Part shown: positions 17,136-24,671 of the stretch, piece by piece
Layout of the letters: every line of letters starts with the position of its first letter
Position numbering within the stretch: the first letter of the stretch is position 1
DNA from: a virus
Virus record (IMG/VR): IMGVR_UViG_3300008259_004893
Location: 1-24,671 of that record
Direction: 5' to 3' (one strand)
DNA length: 24,671 bases
Translations under genes and position numbers: made by a program
The notes under the pieces: generated by a model
Seen by the model: the letters and a program-made list of their open reading frames with translations, nothing else
The model's database searches: none
Told to the model about the DNA's origin: nothing

Positions 17136-19964
17136 CTATCCTCTGCCGAATTCGCTCGTCTTCACCAGGTCTAGTGTTACACGCTCTGATCCGTCAACTG
17201 GGAGCTCAAACCGAACCCCTCCGACGATATAGGTGTCAGCAATAAAGTCTGGACTTGAGGCATTTGTGTAGTTAACATTTTGCCTCCGCACCGCGACGCG
17301 AACGATATCCCCAAGGAAAAAGTCCTCAAACGGCTTGACGCTGTCCGGCGCCAGCTGGATGCTTACCATGGATACGTTTAGGATGTCACTTGACTTTGTC
17401 ACCTGTGACTGAGCATACTTCTCAAGCTCTGCCGCATCTGCAAAGTTTGCCTGAGTGGTCAGAACTGGCGCATACCCATACTCTTCAATAGAAGATTCAT
17501 TCTCAGCAAGTTTTCCTTGAGAGCGAGAGCCGCCAGAGCTGGTAGTGGACCCGGTGAGGAACGCAGTGGCAGGTACGACCCTCACCGAGTTCCTAAGGTC
17601 TTTGCCGTTGCGGCGGTACCTAAATTGGTCAACCATACCAGGGTAGTCGAAAACAAACACTGGATTTGCCTGCGTAACCGCAGGAGCCACGTACAGCTTG
17701 GTACCAGGAGCAGCAGCCCCGCGCACCCCGACAAAGTTGAAGACCGTTCTCCATGGAATCTTAATCCCATCAACGATATCCCACCTTGCGGCAGACTCAG
17801 CAGTGAGCAAGTTGGCCGCCATCTCCTTGTCGCACATGCTGTGTCCAGATGCAAGCTCAAAGGTTAGCCAACCAAATCGACTGAATGATTCTCCTTGGCC
17901 AGTAACATACGGGATTTGCTTGTCAAAGATACCCTGCAGCGTCTTCTTTTCAAGACCCATAACCACCGTCTGGCTTGCAGATGTGCTGGCGCTAATACCG
18001 TTAACGTCGTGAGTCATAACTCCGCCGTAGTTTGGATTCGTTGACGAAGTCTGCGGCGAAACGTTTACAAGTTCTGCCATCGTGTAGGCAGCGAATGTAT
18101 AGGAAACACCACTAGTCAAGCAGTTAATCTCGTACGAGTTGGTAATGTTGTGGGTAGTTCCGGTGTAGTTACCGTAGATTGTCTGACCGCTTGGAATGCT
18201 GAGCGTTGGGACTGTGGACGCAGGGGCAATTACCTCTGCAACATTAGCATCGTGCTGGCGTAGCTTTAGACGCCACTTAAGCATCACAGGAGACTCAGGC
18301 TGGGCAATCTCGGTCCATGAGTCTGGCCACACGTTAAACGTGCAGACCTCATCTCCAGGGCTTGCCACAATGCTTACTCGGATTCTGTTTACGTTGAACC
18401 TATTTGGAATGTACACGTCTTCTTCGTTATTGTACAACTTCTCGTCGTTGTTGATCGCAGATCGTTCAATGTAGGTGTACCCCGTTAGCGTGTAGACGCT
18501 ATCCACCTCATCGTAAACCATGTCAATTTTGTTGGCCTCACCAGCTTCATTCCTTGTGTATACTGCAATCTCGTTTCCGGCATGCCTTGCTGTGCTATTG
18601 GAGGTGCGCTCTTTTAGGAACGCTTTCGTAGCCGCTGGTCCATGGGACAGACCATTCGCATTAATGTTTGTGGCAGAACTTGTTGGATACGTGTATGTGA
18701 GGGCAAGCTTAGGCCGGTACGAAGCGCTGGCAGCCGTACTGTAAATAGTAAAGCTGTCAGTTACCCCGGACTCATTCGTGTTGTACATGAGAATGCCATT
18801 GTTGTTGGCAGATGGATTTGATTTCCAGTAGTTAACAATACTAGAGATTGAGAACGTGTGTGTTGAGTTGTGCGTTGACCCTATTCCAGTATACGTAATA
18901 TTGCTAAGGCCACCAGAGGTAGATGAGCTTGCGCTGCCCCAGTCGCAGTTTGGGTGAGTCGTATCATTGGCGTTGCCCCACGACCCTTCAGACCCAGTTG
19001 TTGAGTCAGTCGTCCAGTCCACTCCGGATGCGTTGACTAGCAAGTCCCCAGGAGAGCTGTCTGTGACTGAGTGGTCCCCGCTAGTGTTGCTCTGAGTCAG
19101 GATTAGGTTAGCAGTTGTTACCGTGGCAGTTGAATCAAGGGTGCTTGGGAGGGTAAACTTTACAAGGCCTCTTGATGTGTACCTCTTAAAGTAGCAGTAC
19201 CCAGTGCTAGAAATAGGCGACCCAGCAGAGCCAACGTTTGATCCGCTGCTTGTGGAAAAAGTAATCTGACCACTTGTCGTTGACCCTGCTGCTGGAAACC
19301 TATTGCTAATGGTTCTAAGTCCGTTAATCCTGCTGGAAGACGTGCCACTAATGTACACTACGTCTCCGCTATTAAGAAGAGAAAAGGTTGTTCCACTGAT
19401 AAACACAGACGCAACGTTTGATGTGATGTAATAATTCTCAACGTTAAAGGAGTTTGGGAAGGCCCCAATGACCATGTGCTGCTCTGTATCGTTTGAGTTC
19501 CAGTCTGATGTTGTGCTGAACAGGGTCGATGCAGACCGAGTTGCCGTCAGTGTAGTAGTGACCGTCTCGGTCGTGCTGGCAGGCTCTTCACGCTTGATGG
19601 CAATCTCTGACCCAGACTCAGGCCCAACCAGCTTTGTGTAGTGCATGCTGAGCATCGTCATGTAGTCCATGCCTTCATAGACGATCTCGTCGTTTGTCGC
19701 ATCGTAAGTCGTTAGCAAGCCGGCTCCGATAAGGATCCAGTTGCCTGAGCTTAGGCGCTCAACCTTGTAGTGCCGCTTAAGTGGCACCAGCTCCGGCACG
19801 AGAGGATGGTTGATTGGAAGTGTCCAGAAGGCGCTGCCGACGTCGTTGGCGTATACCTCAGACCCAACGTTTTTAGCGTCGTAGATAACACACCTCTCGT
19901 TGCCAACGCCCCTATTAGCTCCGATATCAAAGATGCGGATTCTAACGCTGCTGCTCAAAGCCAT
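17136..19964 (-). CDS. large tail-tip protein (Gp37-like minor tail protein) with inserted DNRLRE-type domain
   Basis: This is a 942-residue protein. The N-terminus (YDAKNVGSEVYANDVGSAFW, VERLSSGNWILIGAGLL, EIVYEGMDYMTML; residues 28-106) and C-terminus (DFFLGDIVRVAVRRQNVNYT and VTLDLVKTSEFG) match the tail-base protein type known from ReqiPepy6 Gp37-like phage proteins. Between them are insertions: a small beta-domain (about 185-245, SGDVVYISGTSSSRINGLRT) and a DNRLRE-like region (about 262-426) that begins RGLVKFTLPS, includes a DLLVNASGVDW strand and ends SYRPKLALTYTY. DNRLRE domains are surface or cell-wall beta-sandwiches, so this part may bind the host receptor. Further Thr/Ser-rich beta regions follow. 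The start ATG 19964 overlaps the Dit-like gene; its ribosome site is unusually close. Confidence 0.85.
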   Translation of the reverse strand: MALSSSVRIRIFDIGANRGVGNERCVIYDAKNVGSEVYANDVGSAFWTLPINHPLVPELVPLKRHYKVERLSSGNWILIGAGLLTTYDATNDEIVYEGMDYMTMLSMHYTKLVGPESGSEIAIKREEPASTTETVTTTLTATRSASTLFSTTSDWNSNDTEQHMVIGAFPNSFNVENYYITSNVASVFISGTTFSLLNSGDVVYISGTSSSRINGLRTISNRFPAAGSTTSGQITFSTSSGSNVGSAGSPISSTGYCYFKRYTSRGLVKFTLPSTLDSTATVTTANLILTQSNTSGDHSVTDSSPGDLLVNASGVDWTTDSTTGSEGSWGNANDTTHPNCDWGSASSSTSGGLSNITYTGIGSTHNSTHTFSISSIVNYWKSNPSANNNGILMYNTNESGVTDSFTIYSTAASASYRPKLALTYTYPTSSATNINANGLSHGPAATKAFLKERTSNSTARHAGNEIAVYTRNEAGEANKIDMVYDEVDSVYTLTGYTYIERSAINNDEKLYNNEEDVYIPNRFNVNRIRVSIVASPGDEVCTFNVWPDSWTEIAQPESPVMLKWRLKLRQHDANVAEVIAPASTVPTLSIPSGQTIYGNYTGTTHNITNSYEINCLTSGVSYTFAAYTMAELVNVSPQTSSTNPNYGGVMTHDVNGISASTSASQTVVMGLEKKTLQGIFDKQIPYVTGQGESFSRFGWLTFELASGHSMCDKEMAANLLTAESAARWDIVDGIKIPWRTVFNFVGVRGAAAPGTKLYVAPAVTQANPVFVFDYPGMVDQFRYRRNGKDLRNSVRVVPATAFLTGSTTSSGGSRSQGKLAENESSIEEYGYAPVLTTQANFADAAELEKYAQSQVTKSSDILNVSMVSIQLAPDSVKPFEDFFLGDIVRVAVRRQNVNYTNASSPDFIADTYIVGGVRFELPVDGSERVTLDLVKTSEFGRG

Positions 19965-20794
19965 GCCTCCCTGTACGTGACGACCGCTCCGGTCGAAGTG
20001 CTGCCCTCAATTACAACCGAGCCTGGATACACCAAGAAGTCTCCGCTTGTATCTCCATGACTAATCCTGCAGTTTACCTGAGACATGGTGTCTGTGTCAA
20101 TAGAGATAGCCCCAGCCTCAATTGCGTTGGCTACTACCGTGCTGGTAACGCCGCCGCTTGTCCATGAGAATGTTACTTCTTCCGCAGCAGAGCAGTCTGG
20201 CTTTGTCAGAATTGGGTACACAGGGGCCGAACCTCTGTGTGTTCCTGCGCCAGACTTTGTAGTAGTTAGGAACTTCTTTGGGTTTGGAGCAATAAGCCTA
20301 ATCTGAGCTGGCTGCGCAAATCCATCGCTGGCCTTGCCGACTGATGTGCGCCGGCCAACGTTATACACTGGCAGGCTTGCTGGGCGAACTAGCATGTCTA
20401 ACTCAATTCCACCAGGGAACTGCGCCGCTAGCTCCCATGTTGGCTGGAAGAAACGCAATGCGCGAACGCCGTACGTGGCGTCGAAGCCACGTGGCATTGG
20501 CTGCAGTGCCGCAGTCAGGGTGTCAATGTTGTCCCAGAAGTCTCCAATCGTTTCTCCGTATACAGACACAACCAGCTCAACACCGCGAGACCCAAGGTAC
20601 GCCTCAGTGACACTTGACCCGTCCCGAAGGGCGGACTTGTCAATAAACCCCTGAGCAGGTACGGCTGCATAGTTAGCAGACTCAACCTTGAACCCAGAAA
20701 TAGGCGAAGCGCCTACCCTGATTCCAGCTAGTGAGTTTAGGTCTAGGAACGTTGATGGGCCGGTCTGAATCTTGATCGGACGATTGAAATCCAT
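19955..20794 (-). CDS. Dit-like distal tail protein
   Basis: This is a 279-residue protein. The layout of a first beta domain (DFNRPIKIQTGPSTFLDLNS), then ESANYAAVPAQGFIDKSALR and VELVVSVYGETIGDFWDNID, with helix DTLTAALQPMP and a beta-rich second half, is that of phage distal-tail (Dit) or upper baseplate proteins. The C-terminal half (ITTKSG-like loops, VTFSWTSGGVTSTVVANAIE) is a second beta-sandwich. Dit rings join the tail tube or head connector to the tip. It shares TAATG with the connector gene and overlaps the tail-tip gene by 10 bases, which supports their joint assembly. Confidence 0.75.
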   Translation of the reverse strand: MDFNRPIKIQTGPSTFLDLNSLAGIRVGASPISGFKVESANYAAVPAQGFIDKSALRDGSSVTEAYLGSRGVELVVSVYGETIGDFWDNIDTLTAALQPMPRGFDATYGVRALRFFQPTWELAAQFPGGIELDMLVRPASLPVYNVGRRTSVGKASDGFAQPAQIRLIAPNPKKFLTTTKSGAGTHRGSAPVYPILTKPDCSAAEEVTFSWTSGGVTSTVVANAIEAGAISIDTDTMSQVNCRISHGDTSGDFLVYPGSVVIEGSTSTGAVVTYREAWL

Positions 20795-21456
20795 TAGGCA
20801 ACTCTCCTGATCTTCCTGATTCGCGCAAGGAGGCGCTCGTAGCGCTGCCGTGCGATGGTGTAGTTCTGGTTGATCATTGGGACAGATACGTCAGTGGCAC
20901 CAGAGTTGACTTGCCACTGCTGGAACATGGTGCGGTCTGCCATGAGCTTGAAGAATGCCTCAGCTTGAATGTGGTACCGAAGTGCCTCTTCTGCCTGCGC
21001 GTCAAGTGTGTCGATTGTCCAGTCCCCGTATCCAACCAACCGAAGATGGCTGATCAGTTCTGACATTCCTGGCTGCAGGTAGACTGTTCCTGCGTGTGTT
21101 TCCCAACCGCTGTAGTTGCCGTATCCATTGGAGGGCTCAAGCGGCCCAAGAGCTTCGTACCATGAGGCGATTGGGCTAACTGTATTGTCAATCTTGTAGC
21201 ATAGAGCGTCAATTCGGATCACTGTCTCCATGCCAGCTGGTAGTGCAATGCTTGTGTGATGCGAGCTTGAATAAACCTGCGGGACTGCAACGGTAGACAC
21301 AACCTCTCGCGGGTAGGCCCGGGAGATGTCAACAAGAGCAAGGTTAACCAGGTCAATAAGCTCCTGATTGCTCCACGTTCGGTCTACGCCGTCAGACGTC
21401 CCTGTATCGCGCAAGTCGCGACGGATCTTCTGAAGAAGCGTGTCAATTGCTGCCAT
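20794..21456 (-). CDS. head-tail connector/adaptor-like protein
   Basis: This is a 220-residue protein. The beginning (DTLLQKIRRDLRDTGTSDGV, then WSNQELIDLVNLALVDISRA) is typical of head-completion or adaptor proteins that dock under the portal. A beta-rich middle follows (SIALPAGMETVIRIDALCYK, TVYLQPGM) and then helices (EEALRYHIQAEAFFKLMADR, IARQRYERLLARIRKIRR). CAGGAGAG lies before ATG 21456. Its place directly after the capsid gene, separated by a hairpin, supports the connector assignment. Confidence 0.75.
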   Translation of the reverse strand: MAAIDTLLQKIRRDLRDTGTSDGVDRTWSNQELIDLVNLALVDISRAYPREVVSTVAVPQVYSSSHHTSIALPAGMETVIRIDALCYKIDNTVSPIASWYEALGPLEPSNGYGNYSGWETHAGTVYLQPGMSELISHLRLVGYGDWTIDTLDAQAEEALRYHIQAEAFFKLMADRTMFQQWQVNSGATDVSVPMINQNYTIARQRYERLLARIRKIRRVA

Positions 21457-21474
21457 TTCTCTCCTGTCGGGGCT

Positions 21475-21505
21475 CCCCCCAGCTGGTCATAACCCAGCCG
21501 GGGGG
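21475..21505 (-). terminator. strong hairpin after the capsid gene
   Basis: CCCCCC (21475-21480) and GCTGG (21482-21486) pair with CCAGC (21494-21498) and GGGGGG (21500-21505), with one A/C mismatch and a 7-base loop. There is no U-tract. Such hairpins after a capsid gene commonly stabilise its abundant mRNA or partly stop transcription, so that downstream tail genes are made in smaller amounts. Confidence 0.65.
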
Positions 21506-21525
21506 AAGTCCACCATTAGCTCTAA

Positions 21526-22863
21526 TTACAGAGCGGTTGCGCGTGTCTCAAGACGCAGGTAGCGGGTAATGCCCGTGCTGGTCTGTGGGACAACGTTGTT
21601 AACGAAACCGTCGCTCACTGCAGTTGAGGCAACCGCAGTTGCGCCAACGAGAGTGATCGTGAAGACGTTTTCTGCGCCAGCGGTGCCGCTGATGCCTGCG
21701 ATCGTCCAGGTCGTTCCGTTAAGCTGCGAGTCAACACCGGTGAGCTTGACCTTCTCACCCGGGAAGAGCCCGTGAGGGGCGCTCGTGGTGATGGTTGCAA
21801 GCGTGGTGGTGAGTACCTTGTTCGTGACAACGGCAGCCTTGTTCAGACCGCTGTAGTCGCTGACGGCAGCCTCGCCGACGATCATCGCACCGAAGCGCAC
21901 CTTGTAACCAAGGAGAGCGCGCTGCGAGAGTGGGTCGGAGTGGTCGCCACCAGGTGCGACGAAGTACGTCTGCATCGTCTGCGAGTCGCCGACGACGAAT
22001 GCGTCAGGACCGAAGAAGAGTGCCGAGTACACGTTCGTGCCGCCAACATCAAACGTCTTGGCCTCTGGGGAAACAAGGAAGCGGACGCCAGAATAGGCGC
22101 CGATTTCCCCGTTCAGGAGGTCAAGGGACTGGGTGTACTTCGTGGCCTCAAGGAAGCCGTGTCCCGAAGTATCCGTCAGCAAGTCGAATTGCTGATTTGG
22201 GTGAATGATGCAGCGGTAGTAGCCGTCAGCGAACGGAGGAATGTTGGCCGTCTTAAGACGGGCAACAGCCTTCTTCACCTCAAGGCCGTTAAGCTTGTAG
22301 TCCTGGCGGGCAGCGCCTTCAGCGATGTCGCTGATGGTTGCAGCCGCAAGGCCTGCTCGGGTAGTAATGGTTGACGTCGTGGACTGCGCCTGAGCGTAGT
22401 GCACGCGAGCCGAACCAGCGTTCATAACGTCGCGGACAATGCGGTCCATGGACTGCGCTGCTGCGAACGAAATGCGCTCCGATGCAATGGACACCAAGTC
22501 ATGCGGCGAGTCCTGCTGGACAATGTCGCTGAGGCTGGTGTACGCACCGTACTGCTTTACCGAGAAGTACTCAGTGCGAACACTGAGGTTGACCACTGGG
22601 TCAGGCGTCACGCCTTCCGAGAGTTCAGTCAACGAGTGGCTGATATCTGGGTAGCGGACGTAACGAATGCGATCGGTGCCCTTGATGAAGGTTCCCGGCA
22701 TATAGTTGCTCGGAAGGGCGTGAACCATGCGATTTCGAAGTTCCGTCTGAACGTTCTGCGACACAAGCTCCTGAACGAGCTTCTGGAACGCATTAGCCTC
22801 AGTCCCGTTAAAGGACTTAAGGTTGTTCAGAGCAGGACCCGAAAGGGTTGATGTAGTAGCCAT
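21526..22863 (-). CDS. major capsid protein, N4-gp56-type, with appended C-terminal beta domain
   Basis: This is a 445-residue protein. The HK97-fold core has the pattern of the N4-gp56 capsid family: VRYPDISHSLTELSEGVTPD, TEYFSVKQYGAYTSLSDIVQ, ASERISFAAAQSMDRIVRDV, PFADGYYRCIIHPNQQFDLL and RFGAMIVGEAAV. After residue about 345 a separate beta domain is added (ATITTSAPHGLFPGEKVKLT, then DSQLNGTTWTIAGISG), similar to small Ig-like or FCCH-like surface domains; it may decorate the capsid exterior. AGGAGGTAGCTAA precedes the ATG, a strong ribosome site suiting a high-copy protein. It is flanked by the scaffold gene upstream and a strong hairpin downstream. Confidence 0.9.
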   Translation of the reverse strand: MATTSTLSGPALNNLKSFNGTEANAFQKLVQELVSQNVQTELRNRMVHALPSNYMPGTFIKGTDRIRYVRYPDISHSLTELSEGVTPDPVVNLSVRTEYFSVKQYGAYTSLSDIVQQDSPHDLVSIASERISFAAAQSMDRIVRDVMNAGSARVHYAQAQSTTSTITTRAGLAAATISDIAEGAARQDYKLNGLEVKKAVARLKTANIPPFADGYYRCIIHPNQQFDLLTDTSGHGFLEATKYTQSLDLLNGEIGAYSGVRFLVSPEAKTFDVGGTNVYSALFFGPDAFVVGDSQTMQTYFVAPGGDHSDPLSQRALLGYKVRFGAMIVGEAAVSDYSGLNKAAVVTNKVLTTTLATITTSAPHGLFPGEKVKLTGVDSQLNGTTWTIAGISGTAGAENVFTITLVGATAVASTAVSDGFVNNVVPQTSTGITRYLRLETRATAL

Positions 22864-22877
22864 TTAGCTACCTCCTC

Positions 22878-23417
22878 TTACTCTGCCCAGGGGTTCCCAA
22901 GAGCGCGAATTGCGTCCTTGATATCCTCTGGCTTCATTGGTTTATCCTTGACGACGTCACGCTTTGGAGCGTTTGCGTCGCTGATTTCTGTGGGAGCGTT
23001 CCCACCAAGCTGTGACTTAACGAAGTTCTCAAACTCCGCAGCACGCTGTGCCTCAGAGAGGTTACGCACCTTCTCCTGGAATTCGTAGTACTGCGGGTAG
23101 TTGGCTTTCAACTTTTCCGTCTCGTACCGCGTTTCCGTTGCCTTCAGCTCATCCTCGAGCTGCTTGATCTTGCGTGCTGCCTTCTCAAACTCCGACAGGG
23201 ACGCCTCCTCTTGGGCGGCCTTCCACTGTGCGAGCTCTTCGTACTTGGACTTAAACTCGTCTGCTGCCTTCTGGGCTGCAGTGAGAGCCTGGTCCTTTCC
23301 TGAGAGACGACGCTTCCAAGTGGCGACATCATCCTCCGCATCAGTGGCTGCTGGAGGATTTACGGCCTCCTGCTGCGACTCAAGCGGCTGCTCTGCCGCG
23401 ACTTCAAGGTCTGCCAT
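22878..23417 (-). CDS. capsid scaffold protein
   Basis: This is a 179-residue acidic, helical protein. The N-terminus is disordered and Glu/Pro/Ala-rich. Residues about 33-115 form a coiled coil (SGKDQALTAAQKAADEFKSK, AARKIKQLEDELKATETRYE). The C-terminus is compact and charged (KRDVVKDKPMKPEDIKDAIR). The coiled coil, charged tail and position just before the capsid gene are the hallmarks of phage scaffold proteins, which template the procapsid and then leave. AAAGGAG precedes ATG 23417. No protease domain is fused to it. Confidence 0.85.
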   Translation of the reverse strand: MADLEVAAEQPLESQQEAVNPPAATDAEDDVATWKRRLSGKDQALTAAQKAADEFKSKYEELAQWKAAQEEASLSEFEKAARKIKQLEDELKATETRYETEKLKANYPQYYEFQEKVRNLSEAQRAAEFENFVKSQLGGNAPTEISDANAPKRDVVKDKPMKPEDIKDAIRALGNPWAE

Positions 23418-23465
23418 CTCTGGCTCCTTTCTTAACTATCCCCAGACCAGTACTTCTGGCCTGTG

Positions 23466-24671
23466 TTATTTTCTGAATGTACCTACGTCGGTATTAAACT
23501 TGCCAGTTAGGAAGTCAGCTGCCCCACTAGTTAGCTCTCCTCCGGACTTAGCCGCAAGCTGTAAGAACCCTCCAAGGCCAGTGCTTCCAACCCAGTCCGT
23601 AGCATTACCAAGAAGGTCTGTTGCCTTGTACTGGTCGTAACCTTGGCGCGAGATCGTTGAGACCGCAGATCGGAACCACTTCGGCGTAACCACGGTCATG
23701 TCCTCAGGAACGGCAGGGATTAACTGCGTTAGGAGGAACTGCCAGTCTGGCTTCTCCTGTGTAACTTCCCACCCGGGTGGCAACCCGTTGTAAGAAAGAT
23801 ACTCAGAGATCTTGCGATATGCGACGTAGCCAGCGCCGGGCGCGGTCATGCCGAACGGCTTGTAGAACATGAACCGAGCAAGCTCTGGGAGAGCCTTTCC
23901 GAACATGTACGAGAACGGGTACAGGCCAAGGAACGGATGATTGATGCTCCGCTCAAACCACGACCGGTTGCTTTTGAAGTAGTTTACGTTGTTCATCTCA
24001 TCAACAGATTTGGCGTATGACCACTTTGCTGCTTCAAACATAGCCTGTTCTCCGGCGTGGTCCCTAAGCAAGTTGCTAGTTGTGTCGGTGAGAATGTCTT
24101 GCGTGGATCGTACAACTTGTCCGCGTTCACCACCAAAGTTTGCGTATCGCTTTACTGTCTCTCGGATCGTTTCGCGAGCGCCTGCTCCAAGGGTTGAGAT
24201 GTCTCCAGAGTCAAGTCGGATTTGCTCAATTAGGTTGCCCATCGTAGCAAACTTTGCTCCGTACTTTCTTGCGTTTGCAATGGCCTCAACAATCTTGCTG
24301 GCGTCTGGAGTTGATGAGAACCCTGGGATATACGCGTCCATCAGCTCCTGCACGATAACCTTCTGAACGTCGGCTAGCTGCAGCTGCGCAGTGAGACCTC
24401 GCATCTCAACTCCAAATGTGTTTAGGGCACTATCATACTCCTTGCGAAGGAAGTCTAGGTTCGGCCCAACGCGATTGAGCTCAAGTGCGTACCTCTGAGC
24501 AATGTTGTCAAGTTGGTCAAGTGCCGTACGGGCTGAAGACACGTCATACCCAGCATCTTGTGCTGCGTTGATGAACTTGGCGCGGAATGTGCTCGTGATG
24601 ATGCGCGGTCGAGCTCCGCCCTGAACAAGGGCTCCGAACTTGTCCGCAGTGTGCATCGGAAGGACATCCCT
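23466..24671 (-). CDS. C-terminal part of a large virion-internal-type protein (partial, runs off right edge)
   Basis: The 401 residues visible are the end of a longer gene: the frame is open to the edge, and the Met at 24656 is not preceded by a ribosome site. The sequence is helical (SARTALDQLDNIAQRYALEL, TAQLQLADVQKVIVQELMDA), with Arg/Asn-rich central helices. Near residue 240 of the visible part is a hydrophobic-aromatic stretch (NHPFLGLYPFSYMFGKALPE, then LARFMFYKPFG), which might contact membrane. Its place upstream of the scaffold gene and its style resemble large internal or ejected phage proteins. I do not recognise a domain. It could also be a portal-adjacent or minor head protein. 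Confidence 0.75.
   Translation of the reverse strand, partial: RDVLPMHTADKFGALVQGGARPRIITSTFRAKFINAAQDAGYDVSSARTALDQLDNIAQRYALELNRVGPNLDFLRKEYDSALNTFGVEMRGLTAQLQLADVQKVIVQELMDAYIPGFSSTPDASKIVEAIANARKYGAKFATMGNLIEQIRLDSGDISTLGAGARETIRETVKRYANFGGERGQVVRSTQDILTDTTSNLLRDHAGEQAMFEAAKWSYAKSVDEMNNVNYFKSNRSWFERSINHPFLGLYPFSYMFGKALPELARFMFYKPFGMTAPGAGYVAYRKISEYLSYNGLPPGWEVTQEKPDWQFLLTQLIPAVPEDMTVVTPKWFRSAVSTISRQGYDQYKATDLLGNATDWVGSTGLGGFLQLAAKSGGELTSGAADFLTGKFNTDVGTFRK

Noticed and set aside
21772-22374. Rightward 200-codon frame opposite the capsid gene
   Set aside because: It is a composition-driven shadow of the capsid coding sequence, with no ribosome site or recognisable domain.
1-24671. Window as a complete circular genome with one giant gene across the ends
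   Set aside because: Joining base 24671 to base 1 puts the left-edge and right-edge frames out of register, and terminase and portal are missing. More sequence must lie between the two ends.

Overview
The window is a piece of a dsDNA tailed-phage genome (Caudoviricetes) or a closely related prophage. It holds a capsid-scaffold-connector-tail run, a DnaB helicase, an ERF-type annealing protein, PD-(D/E)XK nucleases, a cytosine methyltransferase and many tiny, tightly overlapping genes. Strong GGAGG Shine-Dalgarno sites and one clear extended -10 box point to a bacterial host. The methyltransferase and the tail-tip protein resemble, from memory, those of actinobacteriophages, but the host cannot be fixed from sequence alone. 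No integrase, repressor, tRNA, rRNA or CRISPR array was seen. Terminase and portal are not in the window.

Layout. (1) Positions 1-2549, leftward: a small unplaced gene, three small basic or membrane proteins, an HNH-like protein, and the N-terminal 347 residues of a large protein that runs off the left edge and begins with a possible ADP-ribosyltransferase-like domain. (2) Positions 2556-3913, rightward: an SSB-like protein and a two-helix membrane protein, followed by a GC-rich non-coding stretch with strong hairpins and short repeats. (3) Positions 3914-8762, rightward: twelve overlapping, relatively A/T-rich genes that are almost all unrecognised. One is a RadC/JAB-domain protein and one has a helix-hairpin-helix-like pattern. 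(4) Positions 8763-8915: a convergent gap with a terminator and a cluster of repeats. (5) Positions 8916-17075, leftward: the replication, recombination and nucleotide-metabolism block, which starts at a promoter near 17120. In transcription order it has a 3'-5' exonuclease, HAD phosphatase, Cas4-like nuclease, ERF, resolvase-like nuclease, small membrane and zinc-ribbon proteins, a DUF1599/MazG-like protein, a SprT/WLM-like metalloprotein, DnaB, a secreted double-psi barrel protein and a Dcm-type methyltransferase. (6) Positions 17136-24671, leftward: virion genes in the order large internal protein (truncated by the right edge), scaffold, N4-gp56-type capsid protein, connector, Dit-like protein, large tail-tip protein.

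The virion block and the replication block are both transcribed leftward. The rightward segment 2619-8762 is an inverted island with its own leader sequences: a 16-base repeat with a GCCGT/ACGGC stem sits ahead of both rightward units. A second repeat family (ATGCCCNACGGRG, often with GGTACTATCA) sits at the borders of the twelve-gene cassette and once inside it.

The most unusual points are these. The methyltransferase gene has its motif IX in a different frame from the rest of the enzyme, inside an 834-base overlapping open frame. The two repeat families mark the rightward units. The gene running off the left edge may carry an ART-like domain. Similar beta-domains appear in the capsid and tail-tip proteins, and a DNRLRE-like domain is inserted in the tail tip. 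Several small cysteine-rich genes are easily missed.
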